Source: Ruegeria_C sp041537925
GTDB taxonomy: Bacteria > Pseudomonadota > Alphaproteobacteria > Rhodobacterales > Rhodobacteraceae
Assembly: GCF_041537925.1 (NCBI RefSeq)
Contig: NZ_JBGOSH010000002.1
Location: 372,001-436,000 of the forward strand
Length of the DNA stretch: 64,000 nt
Direction of reading: 5' to 3'
Shown here: positions 26,152-35,910 of the stretch, one piece after another
How positions within the stretch are numbered: the stretch's first letter is position 1
Layout of the letters: every line of letters starts with the position of its first letter
Program-made: the position numbers and the translations under genes
The notes under the pieces: model-generated
The model's database searches: none
Told to the model about the DNA's origin: nothing
The model's input: only the letters and a program-made list of their open reading frames with translations

Positions 26152-27623
26152 ACCGACATGCAGATGTATTTCATCTCCAGGTAATCCTCGATGCCGTGAT
26201 GGCTGCCTTCGCGGCCCAGACCCGATTGCTTGACGCCGCCAAAGGGGCCAACCTCGGTCGAGATGATGCCGGTATTGACGCCGACGATGCCATATTCCAG
26301 CGCTTCGGCCACCTTGTAGACCCGGCTCAGATCCTTGGCATAGAAATACGAGGCAAGGCCGAAGATCGTGTCATTGGCCATCTCGATCACTTCGTCCTCG
26401 TCCTCAAACTTGAATAGCGGCGCGAGCGGGCCGAAGGTTTCCTCCTGCGCGACCTTCATGTCCTGTGTCACGCCGGTGACCACGGTGGGTTCGAAAAACG
26501 TGCCGCCCAGGGCATGCCGATGGCCGCCGGTCAGAACCTGCCCGCCATGGGCAGTCACATCCTCAAGGTGTTCCTGCACCTTGGTCACCGCCTCATCGCT
26601 GATCAGCGGGCCGGTGGTGACGCCTTCGGTCAGGCCATCGCCCACGTTCAGCTTTTCGACCGCCGCTTTCAGCTTGCCGGCAAAGGCATCATAGACACCG
26701 CCCTGTACATAGATCCGGTTGGCGCAGACACATGTCTGGCCATTGTTGCGGAACTTGCACAGCATCGCGCCTTCGACGGCGGCGTCCAGATCAGCGTCGT
26801 CAAAAACAATGAACGGCGCGTTGCCGCCCAATTCCATCGAGCATTTCATGACCTGATCGGCAGCTTGCCGAAGCAGGATGCGGCCGACTTCGGTTGAACC
26901 GGTGAAGGTCAGTTTCCGCACGACTGGGTTCTCGCAGAATTCCTTGCCGATCTCGCTGGCTGAGGATGACGGAACGATGTTCAACACCCCCGCAGGAATA
27001 CCCGCACGTTCCGCCAGCACGCCCAGCACCAGTGCCGATAGCGGGGTTTCCGAGGCCGGGCGCGCAACAAAGGCGCAGCCCGCCGCCAGCGCCGGGCCCG
27101 CCTTGCGGGTGATCATTGCGTTGGGAAAGTTCCACGGTGTGATCGAAGCCGCCACGCCGATGGGCTGTTTCAGCAACATGATCCGCTTGTCGCGCTGGTG
27201 TCCGGGGATCGTCTCGCCATAGATCCGCTTTGCCTCTTCTCCGAAGAACTCGATGAAGGACGCACCATAGCCGATCTCGCCCACCGCCTCGGCCAGCGGT
27301 TTGCCCTGTTCGGCGCTCAGAATCTTGCCAAGGTCATCGGCGTTTTCGATCATCAACTCGAACCAGCGGCGCAGGATCACCGCGCGTTCCTTGCCTGTCA
27401 GTTTGGCCCAGTCCTTTTGCGCGGCTTCCGCAGCGGCGATGGCGTCCGCCACCTGTGTCCGGCTCAGATCGGCAACCTCTGCAATCACATCCCCGCGCGC
27501 CGGGTTGGAAACCGCGAATGTGCCCTTGGCGCCATCTACCCATTGCCCGTTGATATAGGCTTGCGTGACCAGTAACGAGGGGTCTTTCAGCATCGATTTC
27601 AGATCGGTGGCAGTGTCGAGCAT
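26148..27623 (-). CDS. gabD: NAD(P)-dependent succinate-semialdehyde dehydrogenase
   Basis: A 491-residue aldehyde dehydrogenase that oxidises succinic semialdehyde to succinate in the GABA shunt. The opening MLDTATDLKSMLKDPSLLVT and INGQWVDG, the Glu motif MELGGNAPFIVFDDAD near residue 265 and the catalytic Cys in NNGQTCVCANRIYV near residue 300 match GabD-type enzymes, and length is normal. The frame stays open for 131 codons upstream, but that part is Arg-, Ser- and Pro-rich junk, so the ATG at 27623 is used. Other semialdehydes are possible substrates. Confidence 0.92.
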   Translation of the reverse strand: MLDTATDLKSMLKDPSLLVTQAYINGQWVDGAKGTFAVSNPARGDVIAEVADLSRTQVADAIAAAEAAQKDWAKLTGKERAVILRRWFELMIENADDLGKILSAEQGKPLAEAVGEIGYGASFIEFFGEEAKRIYGETIPGHQRDKRIMLLKQPIGVAASITPWNFPNAMITRKAGPALAAGCAFVARPASETPLSALVLGVLAERAGIPAGVLNIVPSSSASEIGKEFCENPVVRKLTFTGSTEVGRILLRQAADQVMKCSMELGGNAPFIVFDDADLDAAVEGAMLCKFRNNGQTCVCANRIYVQGGVYDAFAGKLKAAVEKLNVGDGLTEGVTTGPLISDEAVTKVQEHLEDVTAHGGQVLTGGHRHALGGTFFEPTVVTGVTQDMKVAQEETFGPLAPLFKFEDEDEVIEMANDTIFGLASYFYAKDLSRVYKVAEALEYGIVGVNTGIISTEVGPFGGVKQSGLGREGSHHGIEDYLEMKYICMSV

Positions 27624-27832
27624 AGTGGGTCTCCGAAGGTTTTGGAATCCGGCATCGCGGATCGTTGACGCAACGCTAGTTGAGCCCGCGCGCCTGTGAA
27701 AGGGCCAATTTTGCCTGCCGAACGATCCAGATCGGCGGGGTTGCGACATTTGGCCGGAACAGTTTGCTCGACACTGGCCGACCCATTTGCCACATTTGCC
27801 AGCGAACCCCGAACCGGCCGAAGGGTACCAAA

Positions 27833-28099
27833 ATGATCGCGGCGTTGAGATTTCTGATTCCGCTGCTTGTTGTTCTGACGGTTGTCTATGTCTGCTTGTC
27901 GCTCTATTCCCGGCATGTGCGGCGCGGCAAGCTCGAGGCACGGTGGCAGGAAAAAGGCATGACGGGCGACAGGGATGCCTTTGTGAGGCGGGGTCTGAAG
28001 AGATATGATGCCTCATTCCGCCGCAAGCTTATTCTTGGGGTCTTTGTGGTGCCGCTCGGGCTGATCGGGCTGCTGATCTATATAACGAATTTCATGTGA
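27833..28099 (+). CDS. Small two-helix membrane protein
   Basis: An 88-residue protein of unknown function. Helix one (FLIPLLVVLTVVYVCLSLYS) and helix two (LILGVFVVPLGLIGLLIYI) flank a charged cytoplasmic-type loop with many Arg and Lys. Starting at MIAALRFL puts the first helix at the N-terminus; the 51 codons upstream are not family-like. The next gene starts 9 bp after its stop, so the two are probably an operon. I know of similar pairs in Rhodobacteraceae but no function. Confidence 0.75.
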   Translation: MIAALRFLIPLLVVLTVVYVCLSLYSRHVRRGKLEARWQEKGMTGDRDAFVRRGLKRYDASFRRKLILGVFVVPLGLIGLLIYITNFM

Positions 28100-28108
28100 G
28101 GACCCACC

Positions 28109-28744
28109 ATGGTCTATGTCAAATGGGCATTCATCCTTCTCTTCTGGGGCACGGTCGCGGCGGTGCTGCATTACACCTTGCCGCAATATGACGTGGTGCG
28201 GATCACCGATACCTATGAAAAGCGCATCGATCCCGGCGAGAACAGCCTGTTCTGGTCGCGCGCCGATGTGGGCAGCGACACAACGACGCCGAACCGGGAC
28301 GTGTTCTTCATCCAGACCCGCAAGGCGGATGGCAAGGTCATGGTCTATCGCAACGAAGATACCGGCTGGGGCTGGCCGCCCTATTTTAAGGTGCATTCCT
28401 CGAACCTGCAGGCCGAGGCAGTGGATATGAAATCGACCTCCGACAATCCCAAATGGGTGCTGATGCGCCATTATGGCTGGCGCAACGAATTCCTGTCGAT
28501 CTTTCCCAACGCGGTGTCGATCAGGCCGATCGACGGGCCAGACTACAAGGCCGTCAACTGGTTCAACATTGTCTTCCTGACGGTCTTCTTCGCCCTGCTC
28601 TGGGCGCTTTATGTGCGTTGGCGACGCTTTCGCCAGCGCCGGATCGACCCGATGCTGGAAGATGTTGAAGACAGCTTCTACGCGGCGGGTGACGCCCTTT
28701 CCGAACGGGGCGGGCGTCTTCGTAAGTGGTTCTCGGGGCGCTGA
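28109..28744 (+). CDS. DUF1523-like membrane protein
   Basis: A 211-residue protein with a transmembrane helix at each end (about residues 6-24 and 152-170) and a domain of about 120 residues between them, probably outside the inner membrane. The stretch YDVVRITDTYEKRID and the aromatic WGWPPYFKVHSSNLQA are like proteins annotated DUF1523 in Rhodobacteraceae and on their plasmids. The C-terminal tail is basic. GAGG lies upstream of the ATG. No function is established. It follows the small membrane protein in the same operon. Confidence 0.75.
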   Translation: MVYVKWAFILLFWGTVAAVLHYTLPQYDVVRITDTYEKRIDPGENSLFWSRADVGSDTTTPNRDVFFIQTRKADGKVMVYRNEDTGWGWPPYFKVHSSNLQAEAVDMKSTSDNPKWVLMRHYGWRNEFLSIFPNAVSIRPIDGPDYKAVNWFNIVFLTVFFALLWALYVRWRRFRQRRIDPMLEDVEDSFYAAGDALSERGGRLRKWFSGR

Positions 28745-28873
28745 TGTTAGCCTTGGATCGAGCGGCGAAGTTTGCGCAATACACGCCGAGGCAGAGATGC
28801 CGGGGGGATTGCGGTTCCTGCGTTGCCTGCGGCTGCTGAGGTTCCGGAACAGGGCCTTGCGGTCGATACCGAC

Positions 28874-29735
28874 CTAACCCGAGTTCGAAGTGCCGAAGGG
28901 TTCTGGGGCTATATTTTTTTGTTCGTTTACGCTGCACAAACGCGACGAGAATCGGTGAGGTAGCCATTTGCCTGGCTCATCCACATCCCAACCGATGCAG
29001 AACCCCAGCGACAAGGTCTCGGCAAGGCCGCCCAGATCTTCGGACACTCGGATGGCGTAGATATTGTCGCTAATTTGCCGGGTGACCAGAGAACCATGTG
29101 CGTTGCGGTCGACAAAATCACCAAAGCTCAGCAACAGGTCCTTTGGCACCTGATCGCGCAAAACCTTTGGACCCGTGGCATAAAGATCGCTGCCATGAAA
29201 CATCTGCAGGTCATGATGAACAATTATCCCATCCGGTTTCATCAAAGGCAGCACCGCCAGTGTATCGGCCAAAGGCCACGGATGGTTGTGCATGGCATCG
29301 ATGAAGCACAGATCGATTGGCTCCTTGATCTTGTCGACCACATCCAGGCAATTGCGAACAGAATAAAGCCGTACTGAAACATCCAGGTGCGGCAGCGCTT
29401 CTTCCAGAAGAAAGCCAAGCGGCTTTCGGGATCGGCCTAGAACCTTTCAGCAACATCGAAGCTGGGCAAAGTCGCGGGTCCGATCTTTTGAATCAACATC
29501 GCCATTACGGACGTCGACAATCCACCGGCGCAGCCTACTTCAACGGTTGTTGTTGCTGGTACCAATCGAGCAGCGCCGACATGAGCGCGACGTCGTGCCC
29601 GTCAATGGCACCCATTTTCGGCTTCCAGCGCGGATTGAACCGAGCCGCCAGAGAATCGAATTGATGGGATCCTTTTGTTGGAATTTCTTGTTGAGAAATT
29701 ACACAACTCATGCGCTTTTTTTGAATTCGGGACAT
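28874..29735 (-). pseudogene. Broken class I SAM-dependent methyltransferase
   Basis: Pieces in three frames add up to one enzyme. The N-terminal part (SRIQKKRMSC..., MGAIDGHDVALMSALLDWYQ) changes frame near 29545 into TTVEVGCAGGLSTSVMAMLI, the SAM-binding motif I. An in-frame TAG follows after DVAERF near 29438, and a second shift near 29410 gives LGFLLEEALPHLDVSVRLYS. The last 155 codons are open: DLCFIDAMHNHPWPLADTL and GIIVHHDLQMFHG are methyltransferase motifs. At least two frameshifts and one stop make it non-functional. It lies downstream of the glycosyltransferase on the same strand, so it may once have modified the same polysaccharide. Confidence 0.72.
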
Positions 29736-29823
29736 CCGAGAAACGCGCGAAAGATAGACGCGAAAAAAGTGACGTACGGAAACTCATGGTGCCGATCCGC
29801 CGGTCCGCTTCCGGGGATTATCT

Positions 29824-31401
29824 TCAATCTGCGAACAGATGTTTGGTCTGTGCAATTCCCAGCGCCTGTTCTTGCTGCAGAGACAGAAACTCCGCGAGTT
29901 TGGTTGCGTTCTCTTCCGCTGTCGCGCTTTCGCGAATACGCACATAGCGGGAAAACCCTGCATCACGTATTTGGTCGGCCTCATAGGTCAAGTCATTTCG
30001 GATAGTGGGCAGCAGTCGCTCCAGCGTTGCATGCGACGTGCGCTCACCCGCCAGACCGACCCGGCGGGCATGGCCGATCAGGTAGTTGTCGCTGAACTGG
30101 CACTCGATCTCCAATATGCGCGTCTTTGAGCGGTCGGAATAGAAATCGTTCAAAAGGTCGATGTTCGAAGGGTCCATGCAGACGACAAGCCGGTCGGTGT
30201 CAAAAAACTCGAACAGCATCCGCATCAATGCGCGGCGGTGGCGGGTGCGTTTGCCAAGCGTCGCCTGAATGCCGCCCAGATCGGGCAGTGCGGTGGCCTC
30301 TTCGTCGAAGAGATAGTCGATGGCGGGCAGGTTGGTGACCTGGCGGATCTGCTCCAGCAGGCGCTTAGCCACATGCCACTTTTTGCAGACTACGATCATC
30401 AGCTCGCGTTCGCGACCCAGCGAGCTTTCGGTCTCCCAGAACCGCGTCGCGAACCGGCGTCCGATACGGCCGCGCCCGGTCAAGAACTTGTAAAGACTGC
30501 GTCCCTCGTTCGAAATCTGGAAATCAGCCCCGCGCGTGGCATAGAGCCGGCCCAAGCGAAGCTTAAGCTCTTTCGCCTCGGGGCTGATCTTGCGCGCGAA
30601 CAGGAAATTCTGGCTCAGCAGCAGGTCATAGTGATCGTTGTAGAAGGTGACCGGCATGCCATAGTCGGAAAACATCAGAAACGTCAGCGTGCGGCTTTCG
30701 ATCTCTTCTTCCGGGATCAGATGGCGGACGAGCGTCTGGAAAAACGTCTCGTCCGGGATCCAAGTGGTGCGGAAAAATCGCATCACGTCACGGCGCTGAC
30801 GGGTGAAGTCCAGGATCGCCTCAATGGTGCGTCGCCGCAGGCACCACCACTGACTACCAATCATCATCTGAAGGTCTGCCGGGATCTGTCGAATCACTCC
30901 CAGCTTCTTTTGCAGGTTGAACGATGCATAGAACAGATGCTTGTGCTTGCGTTCGTTGAAATAGTGGCGATAGATGAGCCGCTCTTCCCGCATGCCGGTC
31001 TTGATCCAGTAGCTTTCGAAGAAATCGACGCTTTCGACAAAATCCTTGTCATGCTCATCCAAAAAGCCATGGGCATATTCGGCGGTCTTGATCGCCATGC
31101 AATCGCCTGACAACATGTAGAAATGCGTCGCACTGGGAAACGCCTCGACTGCGGCTTTGACGGCGTTAAGTGAGGCCTGCACCAGCGACCATTCCCCCCA
31201 GCCACATTTGATGCGCTTGCGGGCGAAGGTGACATTCGGGTTGTCGCGCAGAACTTTTTGGATCTTCTGGAAATGCTCGGGCTTGGCGCGCGCGTCGAAA
31301 TGGATCGACATATAGTCACCTGCCGCTGTCAGCCGCTCAGCCTGCAAAATGATCGCATCGGGATCCTTGTGACAAAGAAGGATATAGGCGATTTTTGCCA
31401 T
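29824..31401 (-). CDS. Core-2/I-branching-type glycosyltransferase (GT14) with DUF5928-like C-terminal region
   Basis: A 525-residue protein. The N-terminal half (about residues 1-280) has the Branch/GT14 pattern: MAKIAYILLCHKDPDAII, SIHFDARAKPEHF, GWGEWSLVQASLNAVKAA, HFYMLSGDCMAI and the late WIPDETFFQTLV. Such enzymes transfer N-acetylglucosamine or xylose in branched glycans; bacterial acceptors are mostly unknown. The C-terminal half (about 330-525) looks like the DUF5928 region found on roseobacter homologues and has its own nucleotide-binding-like start (ELMIVVCKKWHVAKRLLEQI). It is divergent from a sulfotransferase, pointing to a sulfated surface polysaccharide. Confidence 0.82.
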   Translation of the reverse strand: MAKIAYILLCHKDPDAIILQAERLTAAGDYMSIHFDARAKPEHFQKIQKVLRDNPNVTFARKRIKCGWGEWSLVQASLNAVKAAVEAFPSATHFYMLSGDCMAIKTAEYAHGFLDEHDKDFVESVDFFESYWIKTGMREERLIYRHYFNERKHKHLFYASFNLQKKLGVIRQIPADLQMMIGSQWWCLRRRTIEAILDFTRQRRDVMRFFRTTWIPDETFFQTLVRHLIPEEEIESRTLTFLMFSDYGMPVTFYNDHYDLLLSQNFLFARKISPEAKELKLRLGRLYATRGADFQISNEGRSLYKFLTGRGRIGRRFATRFWETESSLGRERELMIVVCKKWHVAKRLLEQIRQVTNLPAIDYLFDEEATALPDLGGIQATLGKRTRHRRALMRMLFEFFDTDRLVVCMDPSNIDLLNDFYSDRSKTRILEIECQFSDNYLIGHARRVGLAGERTSHATLERLLPTIRNDLTYEADQIRDAGFSRYVRIRESATAEENATKLAEFLSLQQEQALGIAQTKHLFAD

Positions 31402-31544
31402 TTTGAACGATCAGCCCCTGTTTCTGCCCGCCATTTGGTTCATTCGTCGCTAAGACCGATTGAACAAACGGAATATTTTTGCTTGGTTTAAGGTCAAGAC
31501 GCCTGCGGTCAATTATGACGAAGCGGGGACAGGAGGCAAGGCAG

Positions 31545-32363
31545 ATGGGCTTTCCAGGAACCTGGATGACTGAAAGCGAAAGCGTGGTCTATCGCGTGGT
31601 GCCCAAATGCGCCTGTTCGACCATCGGTCAGATCATGTATTTTTCGGATCATGGGCGGTTCTTCGATGGCGATATCCACGACGCGAAGTCCGGCCTGCAC
31701 AAATGGGCTCTGGAGGCCAGCCAGCAGCAAATAGCCCACAATGTGCAGACGCATAAATCTTATGCGTTCACCTGCGTCCGCAACCCCTATACCCGCATTC
31801 TGAGTTCGTTTTTTGACAAGATTTGCGGCATTCAACGCAATGGCAGCCGCTATCGCGGCAACATGGTGCCGATGCTGGTTTATAAATACGGGGTCGAGGT
31901 CGGTGGCGACGACGGCAAGCAGGAGTTCGACCAAATCGAAAGCTTTCGTCGCTTTCTGCTATTCGCCCGTGATACGATCCGCTGGCGACGGCCGATGGAC
32001 CCGGACATTCATTGGTCCGCCATGTCGGGCCATGTCTCGACTTTCATTGGCAATGGCGGACAGTACGACCATATCTTCTGGACCGAGGCATTCAATGACG
32101 GCATGCAGCAGGTCGTTGATGCCATCGACACCCCGCATCAGGTCGATCTGCAGGCGGTACCAAGGTTCAACGAATCCGAAGGGCACGGGCCCAAGCGACA
32201 GCACCCGGTCGAAGACTACTTCGACGACCTTTCGATGCACATGGTCTATGAAATCTACAAACGCGATTTCGATCTGTTTAAATACGATTTCGAGAACCCG
32301 GCCAACAAGATGCCGACCGGTGAGATCGATTTGGACGAGGTGCACGCCAAGCTAGGCGGGTAG
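31545..32363 (+). CDS. Sulfotransferase family 2-type protein
   Basis: A 272-residue enzyme that would transfer sulfate from PAPS to a carbohydrate hydroxyl. The 5'-phosphosulfate loop is VVPKCACSTIGQI near residue 21 and the 3'-phosphate site is CVRNPYTRILSSFFDK near residue 82. The ATG at 31545 has AGGAGG eight bases upstream; earlier in-frame ATGs at 31515 and 31479 lack one. The C-terminal YKRDFDLFKYDF is also typical. It ends five bases before the convergent gamma-glutamyltransferase gene. Confidence 0.85.
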   Translation: MGFPGTWMTESESVVYRVVPKCACSTIGQIMYFSDHGRFFDGDIHDAKSGLHKWALEASQQQIAHNVQTHKSYAFTCVRNPYTRILSSFFDKICGIQRNGSRYRGNMVPMLVYKYGVEVGGDDGKQEFDQIESFRRFLLFARDTIRWRRPMDPDIHWSAMSGHVSTFIGNGGQYDHIFWTEAFNDGMQQVVDAIDTPHQVDLQAVPRFNESEGHGPKRQHPVEDYFDDLSMHMVYEIYKRDFDLFKYDFENPANKMPTGEIDLDEVHAKLGG

Positions 32364-32367
32364 CGTT

Positions 32368-34119
32368 TCAGCGCCCCATCGCGACACCTTCGCGGCGCGG
32401 GTCTGCTGCGCCGATCAATTTGCCATCCTTGATCAGGATCGCGTGCAGCCCGCTATTGAGGTCGCGCGGGTTCACCTCATGGCCCTTGCCACCAAGCGCC
32501 TCAGTAAAGCCAGTCGCACTTGTACCCTCTTCCAGGTCAACCGCGCCGGTGTTGCGATGTACGAAATGTCCGGTCTCGATGGCGTCCTGGGGGTCCATGT
32601 CCCAATCCAGAACGGCGATGATCGTCTTGGCGACATAGTTGATGATCCGGCTACCGCCGGGTGAGCCGATCAGCAGGTATGGTGCGCCATCCTTCATCAC
32701 GATTGTCGGGGCCATCGAACTGCGCGGGCGCTTGCCACCCTCGACGCGGTTTGCTACCAGCCGGTCGCCATCCTTTGGCGCGCGGTCGAAATCGGTCAAC
32801 TGATTGTTCAGCAGGAAGCCGCGCGCAAAGACCCGGCTCCCGAAAAAAGTCTCGATCGTCGTTGTCATCGACAGCGCGTTGCCATAGGCGTCGCGGATCA
32901 CGACATGACTGGTTCCGGGCCGTCCGGGGTTCTTGGAGGGTGCCAGATCCAGCGCGCTTTCCTGATAGGGCGGGTTACCGGCCTCGCGTTTTTCGCTGGC
33001 ATTTATCTGGTCGATTAGTTTGGCCCGCTCAGCCAGATAGGCCGCGTCCAGCAATCCCTTGACGGGAACATCGACATAGTCGCTATCGGCCATGTAAAGC
33101 CCGCGATCGGCATAGGCGAGCTTGGCGGCCTCGGCATAGAGATGCACAAATTCAGGCGACCAGCCCATATCCTTGATGTCGAACTTGTTGAGTATCCCCA
33201 GGATTTGTCCAACCGTTAGCCCGCCTGACGTGGGCGGCCCCATCCCGCAGACATCATATGCGCGGTAGGGCGCGCAGACCGCCGGGCGGATCTTGACCCG
33301 GTAGTCGGCCATGTCCTGCAGGGTGATGTTGTTTTCCACCTTCGAGGTCCCGGCAACGGCAGCCACGATATCCTCCGCGATAGGGCCGGAATAGAACGCA
33401 TCCGCGCCCTCAGCGGCCAGAATGCGCAGGGTTTCGGCAAATTCAGGGTTCTTCAGCAGCGTGCCTTCGGTCAGGGGCGCACCCGCTTCGTCGAAGAAAT
33501 AGGTATCCGCCCCCGGATGCGCATCCAGCGGCATTTCGAAATCAATAGTGCTTTGCAAAGAGCTTGCCATGCGCGGAGACACTTCGAAGCCTGCCTCGGC
33601 GGTCTCGATAGTGGATTGGAACAACGCGGACCAGGGCAGCTTGCCATAGAGATTATGGGTCACCTCCATCAGCCGCAGGATACCTGGCACGCCAACTGCC
33701 TGCCCGCCCGAGATCGCCTGTTTGAACGGCATTTTCTCACCATTCTCATCCAGAAAGCGCTCCGGCGTGGCGGCGGCAGGTGCGGTTTCGCGGGCGTCGA
33801 ACGTGCTCAGCAATCCGGTAGAGGCATCCCAATACAGCATGAACGCCCCGCCACCGATGCCCGATGATTGCGGCTCGACCAGATTAAGCATGAGCTGCAC
33901 GGCGATCATCGCGTCGACTGCTGTGCCGCCTTCGGCAAGCACGTCAAAACCTGCCTGCACCGCCAGCGGGTTTGCCGCAGACACCATGAACTCCTGCCCG
34001 GTGACCGAGTGCTTTTCTTCCCACCCATAGCCGACCTCGGGCGCGGGGTCCTGTGCCTGTAGCGCGCTGGCCAGCGCAAGTCCGGGTACCATAGCTGCGA
34101 TCAACGAATATCTGTGCAT
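32368..34119 (-). CDS. ggt: Gamma-glutamyltransferase (glutathione hydrolase), periplasmic
   Basis: A 583-residue proenzyme that hydrolyses or transfers the gamma-glutamyl group of glutathione. The signal peptide MHRYSLIAAMVPGLALASAL ends near LQAQ. The large-subunit region includes ANPLAVQAGFDVLAEGGTAV and SSGIGGGAFMLYWD. Self-cleavage is expected before the Thr in GRPGTSHVVIRDAYGNALSM near residue 400, which becomes the catalytic nucleophile; the usual TTH is TSH here. The small subunit keeps IGSPGGSRIINYV. The ATG at 34119 has AGGAG upstream; the 44-codon upstream frame is not family-like. Confidence 0.93.
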   Translation of the reverse strand: MHRYSLIAAMVPGLALASALQAQDPAPEVGYGWEEKHSVTGQEFMVSAANPLAVQAGFDVLAEGGTAVDAMIAVQLMLNLVEPQSSGIGGGAFMLYWDASTGLLSTFDARETAPAAATPERFLDENGEKMPFKQAISGGQAVGVPGILRLMEVTHNLYGKLPWSALFQSTIETAEAGFEVSPRMASSLQSTIDFEMPLDAHPGADTYFFDEAGAPLTEGTLLKNPEFAETLRILAAEGADAFYSGPIAEDIVAAVAGTSKVENNITLQDMADYRVKIRPAVCAPYRAYDVCGMGPPTSGGLTVGQILGILNKFDIKDMGWSPEFVHLYAEAAKLAYADRGLYMADSDYVDVPVKGLLDAAYLAERAKLIDQINASEKREAGNPPYQESALDLAPSKNPGRPGTSHVVIRDAYGNALSMTTTIETFFGSRVFARGFLLNNQLTDFDRAPKDGDRLVANRVEGGKRPRSSMAPTIVMKDGAPYLLIGSPGGSRIINYVAKTIIAVLDWDMDPQDAIETGHFVHRNTGAVDLEEGTSATGFTEALGGKGHEVNPRDLNSGLHAILIKDGKLIGAADPRREGVAMGR

Positions 34120-34376
34120 TGTGGGTTTCTCCTGCGCATGTGAGGCCGCGATCACCGTGACCCGAAGCCACCAGAGGTTGCGAGGCGGCATGAGACTCAC
34201 TCCCAAGCCTAACGCGACCATTCTGCAAAGCCACCTGAATTTGCAGTGCAAACACTACTCTCGCCGATTGCCGCCCGCCACGTTACAATTCCGTCGCTCA
34301 ATCGTGAGAACAGTTTTCTTTTACCTCTAGCGGTCTATGGCTATGTGACAGGAAACAAACCGGTACGGAGACACTG

Positions 34377-35276
34377 ATGGCGCATCGCTGGAAAAATGAC
34401 CTGAGCCACGGGGACGTGACGCCGGAGCATGTCTATCTGAACCGGCGCCAGGTGATCGCAGGCCTTACCGGGGCAGGCCTTGCAGTGGCAGCTGATCCCC
34501 TTTCGGCCGAGACGTTGGAACCCAATAGCTGGGAAGAGATCACCACCTACAACAACTTCTACGAATTTGGCACCGGCAAGGAAGATCCGGCCAAGTACGC
34601 TCATTTGATGGAAACCGATCCCTGGAGTGTCAAGATCGACGGCCTGGTCGACAAGCCGGGGGATTACAACTTTCAGGACATCCTGTCCGAAATGACGGTC
34701 GAAGAGCGCATCTACCGCTTCCGTTGTGTCGAGGCATGGTCAATGATCGTGCCCTGGAACGGTTTCGAACTGGCCGATCTGCTGGCCATGGCGGGGGTTC
34801 AGGACGGCGCAAAATACGTTGCATTCGAGACCTTACTGCGCCCCTCCGAGATGCCGGGTACCGCCTATCGCACCATTGACTGGCCCTATCGCGAAGGCCT
34901 GCGCTTGGACGAGGCGATGCACCCGCTGACGATCATAGCGACCGGGATTTACGGCAAGCCGATCCCGAACCAGAACGGCGCGCCACTGCGGCTGGTCGTG
35001 CCCTGGAAATACGGCTTCAAGTCGATCAAATCGATCGTGCGCATCACTCTCACCGACAATGAGCCGCCCACAAGCTGGAGTACGTTGATCCCGGGCGAAT
35101 ACGGGTTCTACAGCAATGTGAACCCGAAGGTGGACCATCCGCGCTGGTCGCAGGCCAGCGAGCGCCGGATCGGGGGCGGGCTGTTTTCGAAACGCCAACC
35201 CACGCTGATGTTCAATGGCTATGAAGATGAGGTGGCCAGCCTGTACGATGGCATGGATTTGGCCAAGAATTACTAA
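34377..35276 (+). CDS. msrP: Protein-methionine-sulfoxide reductase catalytic subunit MsrP
   Basis: A 299-residue periplasmic molybdoenzyme that reduces methionine sulfoxide in envelope proteins. A twin-arginine signal (LNRRQVIAGLTGAGLAVAAD) precedes the sulfite-oxidase-type domain. The molybdopterin-ligating Cys is in YRFRCVEAWSM near residue 118. The family sequence VPWKYGFKSIKSIVRI is near residue 210. Length is normal for MsrP. Its membrane partner MsrQ is encoded directly downstream, one base after the stop. Confidence 0.95.
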   Translation: MAHRWKNDLSHGDVTPEHVYLNRRQVIAGLTGAGLAVAADPLSAETLEPNSWEEITTYNNFYEFGTGKEDPAKYAHLMETDPWSVKIDGLVDKPGDYNFQDILSEMTVEERIYRFRCVEAWSMIVPWNGFELADLLAMAGVQDGAKYVAFETLLRPSEMPGTAYRTIDWPYREGLRLDEAMHPLTIIATGIYGKPIPNQNGAPLRLVVPWKYGFKSIKSIVRITLTDNEPPTSWSTLIPGEYGFYSNVNPKVDHPRWSQASERRIGGGLFSKRQPTLMFNGYEDEVASLYDGMDLAKNY

Positions 35277-35277
35277 C

Positions 35278-35910
35278 GTGCTGGACCGCCTGAATCCATA
35301 TCTCAGAAAGCTGCCCGTCTGGGCGATCTACCTGTCGGGCGTTTTGCCGCCGATGGTTTGGCTCTGGATGGGTGTGACGGGGCGGTTGGGGGTCGAACCG
35401 ATCAGCGCGCTGGAGCACAAGCTGGGTGAGGCGGCGCTGCAATTGCTGATCCTGGGCCTCGCGGTGACGCCGCTGCGGCGTTATCTGGGTCTGAACCTGA
35501 TGAAATTCCGTCGCGCCATCGGCGTTCTGGCCTTTTCCTACTTGTCCATGCACCTGTTGGTCTGGCTGGTTCTCGACGTTCAGATCCCGCAACAGATCTG
35601 GGCCGATATCGTGAAACGCCCCTATATCACTGTTGGCATGGCCGGTTTTCTGCTGCTGCTGCCACCGGCGCTGACCTCCAACAATTTCTCGGTCCGCCGT
35701 CTGGGACCCAAATGGCGGTCAGTGCATCGGCTGGTCTATGCGGGCGTCGTGCTGGGCGGGTTGCATTACTTGATGCTTGCCAAAGGATTCCAGATCGAGC
35801 CGCTGATCTACCTGACGATAATCGGCGTGCTGCTGTTGCTGCGCCTTCAGAAGCAGCGCAAGAGACAGCCGGGATTGCCAGGGCCACGTAATGGTCTAAA
35901 GGAGGTGTGA
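35278..35910 (+). CDS. msrQ: Heme-binding membrane subunit MsrQ
   Basis: A 210-residue ferric-reductase-like membrane protein that feeds electrons from the quinone pool to MsrP. It has about six hydrophobic segments; heme-ligand His candidates are in SYLSMHLLVW and SVHRLVYAGVVLGGLHYLML. A GTG start directly after the msrP stop gives VLDRLNPYLRKLPVWAIYLS, like other MsrQ; an ATG 21 codons upstream would run inside msrP and was rejected. Its final codons hold AAAGGAGG, which served as ribosome site for the now broken TetR gene that overlaps its stop. Confidence 0.92.
   Translation: MLDRLNPYLRKLPVWAIYLSGVLPPMVWLWMGVTGRLGVEPISALEHKLGEAALQLLILGLAVTPLRRYLGLNLMKFRRAIGVLAFSYLSMHLLVWLVLDVQIPQQIWADIVKRPYITVGMAGFLLLLPPALTSNNFSVRRLGPKWRSVHRLVYAGVVLGGLHYLMLAKGFQIEPLIYLTIIGVLLLLRLQKQRKRQPGLPGPRNGLKEV

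Noticed and set aside
27624..28016. N-terminal extension of GabD by 131 codons
   Set aside because: The sequence is Ser/Arg/Pro-rich, unlike any dehydrogenase N-terminus, and overlaps the opposite small membrane-protein gene.
28563..28967. A minus-strand frame of 134 codons at the end of the DUF1523-like gene
   Set aside because: Mostly antisense to that gene, Arg/Pro/Ser-rich, no family pattern.
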